This document shows, one piece after another, positions 12,057 to 23,240 of a stretch of 64,000 nt of DNA. Under the pieces are notes generated by a model. It did not search any database, was not told where the DNA came from, and worked only from the letters and a program-made list of their open reading frames with translations. Each line of letters begins with the position of its first letter. Positions within the stretch are counted from its first letter, which is position 1. Made by a program: the position numbers and the translations under genes. Source of the DNA: Lantana camara (taxonomy: Eukaryota; Streptophyta; Magnoliopsida; Lamiales; Verbenaceae); assembly GCA_037501455.1 (NCBI GenBank), contig CM074865.1:33462501-33526500 (forward strand), given 5' to 3'.

Positions 12057-13679
12057 CACAGCAGCAACCTCCCCTGTTTGACAGTAAAAGGTGCAGAAAC
12101 AGGGTAGTAACTCCAGCATGAAAAGCAAGCAAGAAAGGCAACCAAATAAGGCATGAAACGATGCAAGAACTCGGCTAAAACACACCCACAAAGCCACGAA
12201 AATGGACAGCAAAAGAGAGAAAGTATCACAACAGTTTTTTACAGCAGTTAATCAACCAAAACAGGGCAAGGCTTACGGGAAAAACAGGGCAAGAACGATC
12301 CTCATCAATTCCACACAACTATACCAGTAGAGAACAATAAATACTCATCTAAGCAATACCATTTCAACATATATATCAGTTCCAAACAAGCTCAAACAAG
12401 AAATGGAAGCATACGTGACATTTCAAGGAATTTCTCTCAAGGTACCATAATCAATATCTCATTAATACTTCAACCACCAAGAAGTCAATGATCATAAATG
12501 ATATAAGGATGTCAAAACAATCAATCTCAAGCTTGGAATTAATCAAAACCAACAAGAATCGAGTGAGATCAAAATTTTGCCCAAAAATCTTCATTTCGGA
12601 AAACCAGCCCAGAAATCATGAATCCATGCTCAAATTCGTGAATGAAAGGATGAAAATGACTCATATAGTATGTACATAACATATCCAAGCTTACCTTGTG
12701 GATTAATGGAGGTTTGGAAGGAGATTTGAGCTTGAATCTCATGGCAAAGCTTGAGTTACGGGAGAGACTGGGGAGCAGGAAGTGTTTGAGATATTTTCAG
12801 TAGGTGGGGAGGGTTATCTCGATTTGGGGGGTTAATGGATGAATAGAGGGTTGAGTTAGGGTTCCATAGCATCCAACCATAGTTAATTTGGTCAAGGTTT
12901 GAGCAAGATATGGTCATTTTAGTGTAACAAGGTCATTTTGGTCGCCGCCACGTTTTTCGGTTGAATTTCGCAGGTTCAAATGACTTAGGAAAAGTATAAG
13001 GCTAAATTTACTAAACTTGAGTTTTCGTTACGAGTTCAGCGGAGTTGACGGAACTCGAATCCGAGTTCCCGAGCTCAAGATATTAAATTCGGAACCAAGG
13101 GTACGCTAAGTGCTCGTTAGCCCCCTGATTTGGTTCCTCGAAACAATTTAAATTCGTTAACATATCAAATGAATTCGAAAACATAAACCGAGCATATAGG
13201 CATGTTCATAACACATATATTTACGACATACTACAAATTCGTGGCAATTCGATATCATTTCATATAAGAACGACGCATAAAATGAACAACATGCACATTT
13301 ATGCAATTCATGCATAAATACATTAAAATTCATGCATAACTCAATAAAATTCCATGCATAAATATTTTAGAAGGCGTTTGGTATGGTTATTAGCCTTCAT
13401 AGATCTGAACAAGAGAAGGTAATATCGTGTTTGGTATTGTATATTAACCTCTTTGGGCCAACTCAACTTAATATTGGCCCGCCCAAAGCCCGGCACTATT
13501 CACGCTTTAAGTGTCGATATTCATATCCATTTTGAGCCGTTATTAAGTGTGGTTGTTTGTATCAAGCTTTTTCCCATAACTGTTCACACTTTTTTTTCCC
13601 AATTGCTGCCCCTGGAGTGAGTCGTCTTAGTCACGCTCTGTATCATTTGATGTCTATTTCATCTAGGGTTTCTCAATTT

Positions 13680-14580
13680 GGGGATCGACATTGCAGGGAG
13701 AAGCAGTGAAATAGAAGTCCATCTTGGTAAGAATTGCTTGCGGTATAACACTAACACGAGGCTGGTATTTGTTATGCCTGATTCTTTACTCTGCTATTAT
13801 CCCAGTTGGAACCGGTGTTTTGGCTGATCTCGGGCAACAACGACGCCGCATCTGACGAGGTAAGAATGTGACGCCTTAGATTGAATTAGAAATTGCAAAT
13901 GGGTAGTCGATGTTTTGTAGGTAGCCTTCTCCTGATGGATTCGTTTCCTCGGCCGACATCCTCTTGTTTGAAATGCTATTGACTTGTTTGAAATGCTATT
14001 TACTCTCCTCAGTAAAGGCTTGGTTTTGTATATATGTTAATGTTGTCTACTACAGTTTCATTGAAATATTTCCATTGAAGTAATCACTGGATATAAAGCT
14101 GTGTGTATTTTCTAAAAAAAAATGCTCCATACTTTACTCTGTTGTGTATAACATCCTCTGTGAGTCCATCTGTAAGGTGCATTCCTCAATCTGAGCAGGT
14201 AATACAGCCCCAACTTCAAATACTTTCTTGTTGTTACATAGGTTTGCAGGCCGATTTCAATTATTGGTTTCTTGTTAGCTACGAAGTTATTTTCTAGGGT
14301 ACCCATTTCCATATTGTTGGTGTGATATGTATTTCTGGTTAGGCATGCTAGATTAAAGAATGCTTTTGATTTATGTGTCAATTGTCATGAGGTACACTTT
14401 GTATGCTTGATGGGGCTGTGCAAACATCTCCCTTCAGCAGTTACGGTTTCACACTTTATGAAATCTGTAGAGTCTTCTGAATTTTAATGTTGAGTAGTGG
14501 GATTGAATTCTCAGATTTGTAAGCCTCTGTTGTTATGGATCCAAACACCAGGGTAAGGTATTTGGCTTGGATAGAGTTCG
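13680..14580 (+). pseudogene. Donor-site-rich segment, possible captured gene 5' part
   Basis: Consecutive splice-donor-like sites occur at about 13727 (TTGGTAAGAA), 13858 (AGGTAAGAAT), 14198 (CAGGTAATAC) and 14550 (AGGGTAAGGT). Leader-like CTAGGGTTTCTC lies at about 13671. This is the pattern of short exons and introns of a plant gene start, but no reading frame can be assigned and no gene is recognised. Confidence 0.3.
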
Positions 14581-15129
14581 TAGTTAAACGTAATGCTCTA
14601 ACAATGGCCTTGGTGTATTTGTTGTATATTTGGTAGCCGAACGTTAGTTAGATTCTGTTTTTTTTTTGGTTTAGATATTTGTTTGAGATGTCTTGCATAT
14701 GTCATAGCTCATATAGAAGCTTTCTTAGTGAACTATTTAAGTTGATCAATTGGTGGTTTCATTTCTCACCTCCCCCCCTTTAACATTTTTAGGTTGGATT
14801 CTTTGAAGCACTGTCATTATAATTTGTATGCAATGGAGCAAAGCTGGCTTTATAAATGAAAAATGATCAAGTAATTTCAGAAGCCTTATCTGTAATAGTG
14901 TCTCTGAGTTTGTTGCTTTGGCTTAATGTTGTCATGACTTAGTTGAGCACTTGGTTTAGTCTTTCCTTCTATTGAAGATTGATGAGCTAAATAATTATTC
15001 CGATTTCTCTTAAAGCCTTGCTCCATTCTCATATTATGATGTATCCAATGTATTATATTGCATCAGGTTCTACTCTTCTATTTGATGAATATGGTCTCCT
15101 GACTAAAATTCTTTCATTAACATGTAGGC

Positions 15130-15270
15130 GTTGACAAGCTGATGCAGGCTGTTGGAAAAGATTGCACATTTTTGTTCAGTATCCTTTGTTATATTGCTCG
15201 TACCTTTGCAGTTACTGTTAAAAGTAGATTTACTTCTGAGACTGGCGAAATTTGGAATCCTTATGCTTAA
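15130..15270 (+). pseudogene. Captured exon fragment, 46 codons, unknown gene
   Basis: The frame opens just after an acceptor-like CATGTAG (15121-15127). It reads on with non-repetitive composition, starting VDKLMQAVGKDC, until TAA at 15268-15270. Internal features include a hydrophobic stretch and a FTSETGEIWNPYA end. I do not recognise the family. A short segment downstream coding DKYHAW may be a further exon after an acceptor-like AATGCAG at 15268-15274. It lies inside the Harbinger-like element, so a captured host exon is inferred. Confidence 0.4.
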
Positions 15271-15646
15271 TGCAGATAAGTACCATGCCTGGGTTAATGC
15301 AGAGTTCATGTTGGAGAAATGTCTTGTTGGTATTTTAGATGAGAGCAAATGAAGATGCCTGAGTTTTATGAAGAACGAAGATGGAAGACAGTCATTATGG
15401 TGTTCACTGTATCAAAAGCACAATATAAGGGATAACAAAAATTTTCAAAATCCTACAAATTCTTTGAAAAATTCATGTATTCATATCGTGCCAATATTAC
15501 TTCTGGATTTGAAAAGGCAGCATGTATACAGCATCAAACAGAACAAATGTAATTTAACCTTCCCTATGATATTGGTTACATTCAACCTTTACTTGTCTTT
15601 GTCTATTTTGCATCTATCATATAAAGATTGGCGACATTGCTTTCAG

Positions 15647-15884
15647 ATGCTGCATCCTAGTGATCAAATTTATCTATGTCATTTAGCTAAAAGAGCAGGG
15701 CTCATTCAAGAAACCAAGGTAATAGTAAAATAGTTTATGCAGTTACAGATTTGCAAGCATGACTCATCAATATTAGTATTGCCCATTGTTCAAATCTTAG
15801 CTGCAGGAAGAACTCAGACTTGATCAAGAACAGGGCCACAAAGATTTCCAAAGTTATCGATCGTGGAGTGATAAAACGAGTTGA
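15647..15884 (+). pseudogene. Captured two-exon gene 3' end with 88 bp intron
   Basis: Exon 15647-15718 (72 bases) follows the acceptor TTGCTTTCAG and ends AAG|GTAATAG. An 88-base GT...AG intron (15719-15806) with a pyrimidine-rich end TTAGCTGCAG follows. Exon 15807-15884 continues in frame to TGA. The joined frame gives 49 codons, beginning MLHPSDQIYL and ending SWSDKTS. Intact splice sites with a preserved phase across the intron are better explained by a captured gene than by chance. The gene of origin is not recognised, and no transposase motif is present. Confidence 0.5.
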
Positions 15885-16460
15885 AGAAAGTCAATCTTGT
15901 TCTGTTTGATGTTGATGTAAGGGTAGTAGGAAATTAGAAAGTTAGTACTAGTTACATGTGCACATACCAAACACAAAATTAGATGACACAAACCCTTAGT
16001 GCGGAATACTAAATGCTACCAAACACAAAATTAGGTGCAACTAGACTAACTTAATTTTAGTTAATAAGCCCGAACTATATTAAATGAAATTAACTTCACA
16101 AACGTACCAAACGGCTCCTTAATTTAATAAATCAAATTAATTTATAAGCATAATTAAAGTCACGTAATTAATTAATTAAAGCATGATTAATTAACAACAT
16201 AATTAACATTAATCATTAACTAATAATAATTAAAGAAATATATATCTATATATAATTAATACTTAAAAATACGAATTAGGTTTTTAAAATAATATTGAAT
16301 TAAAATATAATATGATAAAATAAAATAATAACAATTTATAATAAAATTAAATATGAACCACGTAAAAACAATTAATCACATAATTAAATAATTTAATTGC
16401 GCAATTTAGAAGCAAATAAGATATATTAATAAAATTGAAAAACCGGGGCGTTACAAACAC

Positions 16461-16722
16461 TCTTCAAGCGGATTGTCCCTCAAACGGTCTTCGATTAGAT
16501 CCCAAAGTAGGTAATCCTCCAAAGCGTATCCATACCCATCCTAGAACACGATCAAGCTAGTGAGAATGCTAGTTCTATGGCTTATGTTTGGCTAAGATTT
16601 ATTTTGAATTTATTTTAATTTTTTTTTCTCATAAACAATTAACGCTTCAAGAACGTTGGTCTAAGAAGTAAGAGAAGCACCACCCCTTGTATTTATACAA
16701 GGTTGGTTCGAAAATCCCTAGG
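16461..16722 (-). mobile_element. copia LTR fragment, continuation (minus)
   Basis: TCTTCAAGCGG, AACACGATCAAGCTAGTGAGAATGCTAGTTCTATGG and onward align with 38200-38340 of the copia A LTR (AGCGAGGATGCTAGTTCTATG). It is cut at 16722 by the 3' end of element 2 (TGTAGC at 16723). Confidence 0.7.
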
Positions 16723-17401
16723 TGTAGCAGCCCGCATGGTGGGTCACCATATCCCCCGCACCAAAGCCCGTTCCACATACGAGATGGAAGCCCGTACATG
16801 AATCAAGCAGTGGCGAACGGGGTACAGTCAGACTCATATCTAGGCTAGGCGGAACGTAGACCCTGAACTTCAAAATCAAACCACAGAGTAAGTGCAAAAG
16901 TGGAAGCATTCAAATCAAATTAAATCATGCAAGAACAGTTAACGGGTTCAACTAGCATAGATTGCTAATCCCAAAATCAAACAGAAATCTTATATCAATT
17001 GGTTCAATCTATCCCTAGAAGCCTGTCCCGAAATAATCACAATAAAATGGGTTCATCTAATCCAAGTACCTGTCTTAACCTATCCCGAATTCCATATATT
17101 AAAATCATAAGCACAAACCTATACAGAATACATCATATACAAAATTTCAAACATAATTCGAAATAAAGTACTTAACAAACTCACAGACTGACACAGACTC
17201 GGCAGACACGACATACAGCCGCCTAGCACGAACTCCAACAACCTGAACCTGCAACTAAAAACATAAAAAGGGAGGGGTCAGTCCAAAAACTGAGTGAGGG
17301 GCTACACTCACACACCTACATATACATAGAGCACAACACGTTCAAAATTAAATGTTCGTGAATCCGGGATTAGTTTTTGGACGCCAAAATATTTGCTCAT
17401 G

Positions 17402-17403
<2 letters not shown>

Positions 17404-17445
<42 letters not shown>
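17404..17445. repeat. (TA)n microsatellite
   Basis: About 40 bases of alternating T and A within the element 2 LTR. Confidence 0.95.
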
Positions 17446-17449
<4 letters not shown>

Positions 17450-19349
17450 GACTTATCAAAACAGAACGAACAAAACTTAACTTATATATATATCTCAAAG
17501 CGTACGTTAATTCATGCAGACTCATCAAACATATCAAAGCGTGTTTTATTAGGTTAAAAATACCAAATTTTATCTTAGTTTAAGAATCTACCCCCATTTC
17601 ACGAACTTTTGACAGACAGACAGAACACTCGACAGGTACGAGTTCAAATTCCAACCAACTCCTTAGTTCATATTCATATTCATATTCAAACAGAAGTCAA
17701 AGTCAGACATACCTACCTCTTCTCCGGTGATGGAAGGGTTGACCTACCCTAACCATCAGTTCCAATATTTACGGGTCGTGAGTTTCATGGCACTCACGCC
17801 CGAGGATTCCATTCCCCAACTAACCTACTGGTGGGGTTCAAGTTGATCCATTTAAAGTGGAGACCATATTCAGGAGTAACCCGACGGCCCGATGCCATCC
17901 CGAGACTTCTTTGCACAAATCTCCTGGGCCCATCAAAGTTCAAAGTTCAAAGTATAGATTTTCAGAAGTTCAAAACCCGCTACAGACAGATAGATAGACA
18001 GATATAATTAATGCATATTGTACTTATCATATCGTACGTACATACCACACACACACTGACCTCAAAATCATATCAAAACCGAGTCTAAGCATACATAGGC
18101 TCATACATAGCATTCATACTTTCAAACATATAGCAAAACCATCAACATACATACTTTGCACATATCTACGTATACATAAGGCTTATAGTCACATGCATTC
18201 AAAAATAAGCACATTGAAATAAGATATAACTATATCCTAACCTCACCTAGTACCAAGCAATGCCGAACACGAAGCAAATGGTCCACCCCGGAACCTGCAC
18301 GACTTACTTATCACCACCCCGGGTGCACCGGAATAGCTGAGCACACAAAACACAGGACTCAGACTCAAACAACAACCACAGAGACAACGCTCATGAATAC
18401 ACAAAATGAAATTCATACGATGCACATTCACAAAACAAACAAATTAAATTCACATATCACATTTCATACGAAATGCACGTATTACAAGACCAAATAAATC
18501 ATATAATTGCATGCTACTAATTTCATATCAATCCACGAAGTCACAGGTCAAATTTCAACTAAGTCATTTAACCATACTAAGTTCATATATTGCATAACCA
18601 ATTCATATATTACATAATAGATTTAATTTCAATTTACGCGATTAAACCTTAATTGCAAAGTTTGAAGTTTAGTTATCCAAGGCATAATAATAAATTTTTT
18701 TACGTAGTCAAGATTAGTATAATCGTTTATCCAATAACAAGCAAATTTACATATTTAGGAAAATTACACATACACCCCTTTTCAAGCTAAAGTATTAGCA
18801 TAAATTCAACATGCATATCACATTGCATTCAATATATGAATTCATATACATTGGCATACATATTGATCAACAATTTCAACAATAAACAATTTATTGCATT
18901 TCAAACAATTAATTTCAAATATTCAAATTACACAAAATAATTCACAACAAATCAAATGGACATCCGATTAATGAAGGGAAAGTGGCGTTGAATTCACCAC
19001 GACGAAAGGGACTCGCTGTCCGAAGGGCGTTGGAACGCCGCCGCCGGAACCTATCGGACCGCCACCTGCCGCCACTGGACCACCATCTCCGGTGGTCGAA
19101 AAATTCCCCATGAACAGTGAATCGTACGTCTCAGTATGTTCGACAAAACCTCTCAATCAATTTCTAGAAATATGGAAGCCACCGGATTTAGATAAGGAAA
19201 AACCTATCCGATTCAACAAGTAGATTACGAAAGCCAGAAAATGAAATTAAATCAAAACTGCTTGACGAAAATGAAATCCGAACATACCGCTGGAAAGACC
19301 TCATAGAGTACTTCGAAAGCCCTAACTTAATTGCAGGAGAAAAGTCTGT

Positions 19350-20060
19350 AGAAAGAATGCCGACATTAAGCCACCGCGTGCTGCCACACGCCGCCACCAA
19401 AAGGCCGAATTGTGAGTCGTGCGAACCGAAAAAGGAAGATCTCGTCGTGCTGAAAAACTTTCATGAAGGCCTCATCACCAAAAGATCACCAGAAACGGCC
19501 CCCGATAGCTGTCGAAGTTCTCATAGCCGCTGTTATTGTCGGAACCGCCATCTACGGCCAAAATCAGCTCAATCGGGGTCGAAAAAGCTTGGAAACCCTT
19601 AAACCTTCTCTGAAAAAACCGCCGGAGGCGGCAGAATTATCGCTTGTTACAGTACGGGTACCGTTGCCTCGGAAATTCCAGTGGCATGTGCGCCACCACC
19701 GCGGCTCCATCGGCTGCGTCGCCAATGCAAAAATGTACACCGTCGAGAGACGCTCAAAGCCCAGCCATTCACCTTCCAGTTCTACCACCAAAAACCGCCG
19801 TGCGTCGCCATGAAAGGCCGCGGCCCTTCAAATGGCGCATGCGCCACCACCACCGCAACTGAGGTCATGCCGCCACCTAGAAAAGATGCACCTTTGAGAG
19901 GCACATCCATCCCCACCAGCACCACCGTGAACCGATGTCGGAATCTGCCGTAAAACACCGACCCGCCAGCTGTGTGTGAAAATCAGAGATAACTCTACCA
20001 CCGTTTGTCGTCGGGCCAAGATCTTGGTATGGTTGTGTTCCTCTCGTAGAGCTCTTTGAA
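19350..20060 (-). other. GC-rich module of element 2 LTR
   Basis: A strongly GC-rich, CCGCC/GGCGG-laden stretch inside an otherwise AT-rich LTR. It matches the module at 47900-48700 in a sister LTR. On the minus strand it holds two imperfect copies of a unit around GCATTGGCGACGCAGCCGATG. Several overlapping open frames (up to about 116 codons) arise from base composition and differ between the two LTR copies, so I do not call a gene. It may be sequence captured long ago or a CpG-type promoter region. Confidence 0.5.
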
Positions 20061-20486
20061 ATGCACTACTCATTCATCGAAATCCGTCGAAAAATGGCCG
20101 ACTTCCAATGTGTGCATATTTTAGTGTGTGTTTATGGTGTTTATGTCGTGAGGGGAGAGAGAAGAAGTTGGTTCAAATCTTATTTGTCCAATGGGGATCT
20201 GGTTATTTTATCCGGGGCCCTTGCGCACGAAAACGATATGTAGGAAAGGCTAACGACGTCAGAATTGGGTAAACTTAGAGTCTACGGACTCATTTGGATG
20301 CCCCAAACGCGTTAACGGGGTCCCAGGGGTCAAAATCGAATGAGAAATGACCCAAAAACCCCTAAAAAGAGAAAAGTACAAACAAGCCCCTAAACTCATA
20401 AAGATTTGAAAATAGGACAAAATAACATAATTAAACACACAAGAAAGTGGACAGGTGGCGTAGGTCGTACGCCGGAAGAGTGAGAT

Positions 20487-20491
20487 GTTAC
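20487..20491. other. Target site duplication GTTAC (left)
   Basis: GTTAC here is repeated at 32742-32746, exactly flanking the LARD. The same bases are the last but one part of the outer LTR terminus GTTACA. Confidence 0.9.
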
Positions 20492-22008
20492 TGTAACGCC
20501 CCGGTTTTTCAATTTTATTAATATGTCATATTTGCTTCTAAATTGCGCAATTAAATTATTTAATTATGTGATTAATTGTTTTTATGTGTTTTATATTTAA
20601 TTTTATTATAATTGTTATTATTTTATTTTATTATATTTTATTTTAATTTATTAATAATTCTAATATATATATATATCGTATTATATATATATATATATAC
20701 ATATATATTTCTTTAAGTATATATATGTATACGTTTATTTATATTATTATTAATTTAATGATTATGCTAATTATATGTTATGCTAATTAATCATGTTTAG
20801 TTAATTAATTACGTGACCTAATATAATTTATTTAATATTAGAATTAATTTATTATTTATAATAATTATGCATGGGAAATTATACTTTGCATGGGAATTAT
20901 AATATTCATGCATGGATTTTATTTGAATATGCATGAATTGCATGAATGAGTTTGTTTGTTAATTTTGAGCTTCGTTCTTATATGAAATGATTTCGGATTG
21001 CCACGAATATTTAGTATGTCGTAAATATATGTGTAATGAATATGATTTTATGCTCGATTTATATTTTCGAATTCATTTGATATGTTAACGGATTTAATTT
21101 GTATTGAGGAACTAAATCGGGGGCTAACGAGCACTTGGCGTACCCTTGGTTCCGAATTTAATATCTTGAGCTCGGGAACTCGGATTCGAGTTCCGTCAAC
21201 TCCGCTGAACTCGTAACGAAAATGCGAGTTTAGTAAACTTAGCCTTATATTTTTCCTGAATCATTTGAACCTCCGAAATCCAACCGAAAAACGAAACGGC
21301 ATCCATTTGACCTTGCTGTACAAAATGAGCCATATCTTATCCAAACCATAACCAAATTAACCATGGTTTGATTCTTTAAAACCCTAACTCAACCATCTAT
21401 CATGACATTTCAAGCCTTAACCGAGATAACCCTCACACAATCCCCAAAAACTCAGCCAAAGCTTCTGCAGTCATTCCAGTCCCGTAACCCTTCCATCCTT
21501 GGAGATTTTGGAGCTCAAATCTCATCCAAACTTCAACCAATCAACAAGGTAAGCTTGGGGTTGTATTATATGTTCATTTCTGATCATTTCCACCCTTTCA
21601 TTCATGAAGTTGAGCATGGTTTCATCATTTCTGGGCATTTTTCCGAAAATAAGAAAATTTGGGCAATTTCTTGGTCTCCTTCGATTCTTAATGGTTTTGA
21701 TTGATTCCAAGCTTGAGATTGATTGTTTTGACATCCTAATATCATTTAGGATCATTGATTTCTTGGTGGTTGAGATATTAATGAGTTATCATTTATGAAC
21801 TTTTGAGAAAATTTTCATGAATGTCACGTATGCTTCCATTTCTTGTTTGAGCTTGTTTGGAACTGATATATACGTTGAGATGGTGTTGCTTATATGAGTA
21901 TTTGATGGTCTAAACTGATTTGGATAGGTGGAGTTGAAGTGAATGCTTCGTGTCCTGTTTTTCCGTGACCTTTGCCCTGTTTTTCACCCGTTTTGTTGCT
22001 GTCAATAA

Positions 22009-22256
22009 GCTGCTGCGTTTCCTTCTTTCTTTTGCTGTTAATTTCGTGGCTTTGTGGGATCATTCTAGAGGAGTTCTTGCAGCTTTTCATGCATGATTTT
22101 GTTGCCTTTCTTGCTTGTACATGGCTGTAGTAGCTGCTGCGTTTCCTTCTTTCTTTTGCTGTTAATTTCGTGGCTTTGTGGGATCATTCTAGAGGAGTTC
22201 TTGCAGCTTTTCATGCATGATTTTGTTACCTTTCTTGCTTGTACATGGCTGTAGTT
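22009..22256 (+). repeat. Two 124 bp tandem units in LARD LTR
   Basis: Units start at 22009 and 22133 (GCTGCTGCGTTTCCTTC...) and a third start is cut short at 22257. The same duplication is present at 30033/30157/30281 in the 3' LTR. The solo LTR at 9770-16455 has no comparable duplication in its equivalent region (about 12100-12230), so the duplication arose within this lineage. Confidence 0.85.
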
Positions 22257-22371
22257 GCTGCTGCGTTTTTCTGTCAAAAGCAGGGGATGTGATGGCGTGA
22301 GACACGGGTGTGTTGTTTTTGCTCTTTCCTGTGTGTAACGGGGGTGCTGTGGGGGCTGGAATCGCTGTACC

Positions 22372-22424
22372 GAGACACGGGGGTGTCTCAGTCTAGGCTT
22401 GGGAGGTGACACGGGGGTGTCACC
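22372..22424. repeat. Paired perfect hairpins in LARD LTR
   Basis: GAGACAC/GTGTCTC around GGGG (22372-22389) and GGTGACAC/GTGTCACC around GGGG (22405-22424). Degenerate relatives lie at about 22300 and 22335. The stems differ in their outer pairs (GAG/CTC against GTG/CAC) while staying complementary. The same pair is in the 3' LTR at 30396-30448. Confidence 0.85.
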
Positions 22425-22537
22425 CCGTTTTTCCTGAAACTGTTTTTCCTGCGTCTTCTCTGAACTGCTGCAGCATGTGTATTTATGTGTTGTGTGTGTG
22501 AGATGCTGTAATTGTGTAAAGTGTGTGCATGGGTATG

Positions 22538-22542
22538 CATGG
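22538..22542. other. TRIM target duplication CATGG (left)
   Basis: CATGG is repeated at 23137-23141. The uninterrupted site is visible in the 3' LTR near 30560. Confidence 0.95.
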
Positions 22543-22726
22543 TGTGATACCCCTGTCCCACATCGGGAAAATATGAGAGTTAAGTATAGTTTATAAGTTA
22601 AAGAGTCCAAGTATAACCAATGGATATCCCTTTTGGGCAGTGATTTAGGCCCAATTTCAGGTTATACTCGGTGGGCTTGGAGACTTGCGCTCGCGTCCAA
22701 CGGGCCCGCGGACCTGGGGCGTGACA
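22543..22726 (+). repeat. TRIM 5' LTR, 184 bp
   Basis: TGTGATACCCC...GCGTGACA, apparently identical to 22953-23136. It includes the TGTCCCACATCGG word common in plant TRIM-type LTRs. Confidence 0.95.
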
Positions 22727-22728
22727 GA

Positions 22729-22740
22729 TGGTATCAGAGC
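22729..22740 (+). other. TRIM primer binding site
   Basis: TGGTATCAGAGC, two bases after the LTR, complementary to the 3' end of initiator Met tRNA. Confidence 0.95.
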
Positions 22741-22938
22741 CGCTCGTCAGCCGCAGGAGCTAAGTGCTATACGGGGCAAAGTGCTACGCACATGGGAGCC
22801 ACCTCTTGAGCCTGCGGGGCAAAGTGCTACATGTGTGGGAGCCACCTCTTGAGCCCGTAGGAGCCACCTCTAGAGTCCCAACGCAGACGAGTCGGTCATG
22901 GGCTATATATCATGCCGCGACGAGGACGTCGCGATTCT

Positions 22939-22952
22939 GAAGGAGGGGTGAT
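22939..22952 (+). other. TRIM polypurine tract
   Basis: GAAGGAGGGGTGAT directly before the second LTR. Confidence 0.85.
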
Positions 22953-23136
22953 TGTGATACCCCTGTCCCACATCGGGAAAATATGAGAGTTAAGTATAGT
23001 TTATAAGTTAAAGAGTCCAAGTATAACCAATGGATATCCCTTTTGGGCAGTGATTTAGGCCCAATTTCAGGTTATACTCGGTGGGCTTGGAGACTTGCGC
23101 TCGCGTCCAACGGGCCCGCGGACCTGGGGCGTGACA
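22953..23136 (+). repeat. TRIM 3' LTR, 184 bp
   Basis: Copy of 22543-22726 with no difference seen, followed by CATGG. Confidence 0.95.
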
Positions 23137-23202
23137 CATGGCTTGTATATAATATATATATATATAGATGCTTGTGTGTGTAATTGCATGCAAGAATAAA
23201 AT

Positions 23203-23205
<3 letters not shown>

Positions 23206-23238
<33 letters not shown>
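23206..23238. repeat. (TA)n microsatellite
   Basis: Alternating TA run in the LARD 5' LTR; the 3' LTR has the counterpart at 30632-30662. Confidence 0.9.

Positions 23239-23240
<2 letters not shown>

Larger units (their letters stand above)
13370..16118. mobile_element. PIF/Harbinger-like TIR element carrying gene fragments
   Basis: The insert is defined by comparison with the LARD LTR, where flanking sequence on both sides is continuous. Its ends are GAAGGCGTTTGGTA and, inverted, GGAGCCGTTTGGTA (12 of 14 match). It is flanked by the 3 bp duplication TTA (13367-13369 and 16119-16121). A TTA duplication with GTTTGGTA-type TIRs is typical of PIF/Harbinger elements. Extra copies of TTTGGTA/TACCAAA lie near both ends (about 13428, 15965, 16014). 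No transposase is recognisable. The interior has several AG|GTAA donor-like and pyrimidine-AG acceptor-like sites and spliceable exons, so it looks like a non-autonomous, gene-capturing element. Confidence 0.75.
9770..16455 (-). mobile_element. Solo LTR of LARD family with nested Harbinger-like insert
   Basis: The + strand reads TGTAGCACCCCGCACGTGAG at the left and GAAAAACCGGGGCGTTACA at the right. These are the reverse complements of the 3' and 5' ends of the LARD LTR (25309 and 20492). Both sides carry the perfect 5 bp target duplication AACAC (9765-9769 and 16456-16460). No internal domain is present, so it is a solo LTR left by LTR-LTR recombination. Removing the 2.75 kb TIR element at 13370-16118 leaves about 3.9 kb, close to the 4.2 kb of the intact LTR. 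It lies in a minus-strand copia LTR. Confidence 0.92.
16723..20491 (-). mobile_element. Element 2 3' LTR (minus), about 3.77 kb
   Basis: It starts TGTAGCAGCCCGCATGGTGG and on the far side reads GAGATGTTAC, completed by A at 32747 after the nested LARD. It aligns end to end with the solo LTR at 45412-49153: same termini, CAGT hairpin, (TA)n, the same GC-rich module and the CGTACGYCGGAAGAG near the end. Element 2's internal tail follows at 32748, so this is a 3' LTR on the minus strand. The flanking CTAGG has no partner because the other end of element 2 is lost. Confidence 0.85.
22543..23136 (+). mobile_element. TRIM retrotransposon, 594 bp
   Basis: Two 184 bp LTRs (TGTGATACCCCTGTCCCACA...GGGGCGTGACA) that look identical by eye flank a 226 bp core with a Met-tRNA PBS and a purine tract. 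CATGG target duplications flank it. It is absent from the LARD 3' LTR, so it inserted after the LARD. TRIMs code for nothing and are moved by other elements' proteins. The core repeats words such as GGGGCAAAGTGCTAC and GGGAGCCACCTCTTGAGCC. The 5S-derived sequence of Cassandra TRIMs is not seen. Confidence 0.95.

Noticed and set aside
15290..15350. Similarity of DKYHAW...LDE to prenyltransferase alpha-subunit repeats
   Set aside because: Only a few scattered residues match and the frame is short; not enough to name the captured gene.
22065..22610. Antisense open frame of 181 codons (and its 206-codon counterpart at 30089-30709)
   Set aside because: Made of the 124 bp tandem units, the palindromes and microsatellite of the LARD LTR; residues repeat with the DNA units, and the frame differs between LTRs because of the TRIM.
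22543..23136. Cassandra-type TRIM carrying 5S rRNA sequence
   Set aside because: The LTR lacks a recognisable 5S internal promoter; only the general TRIM layout and the TGTCCCACATCGG word are shared.
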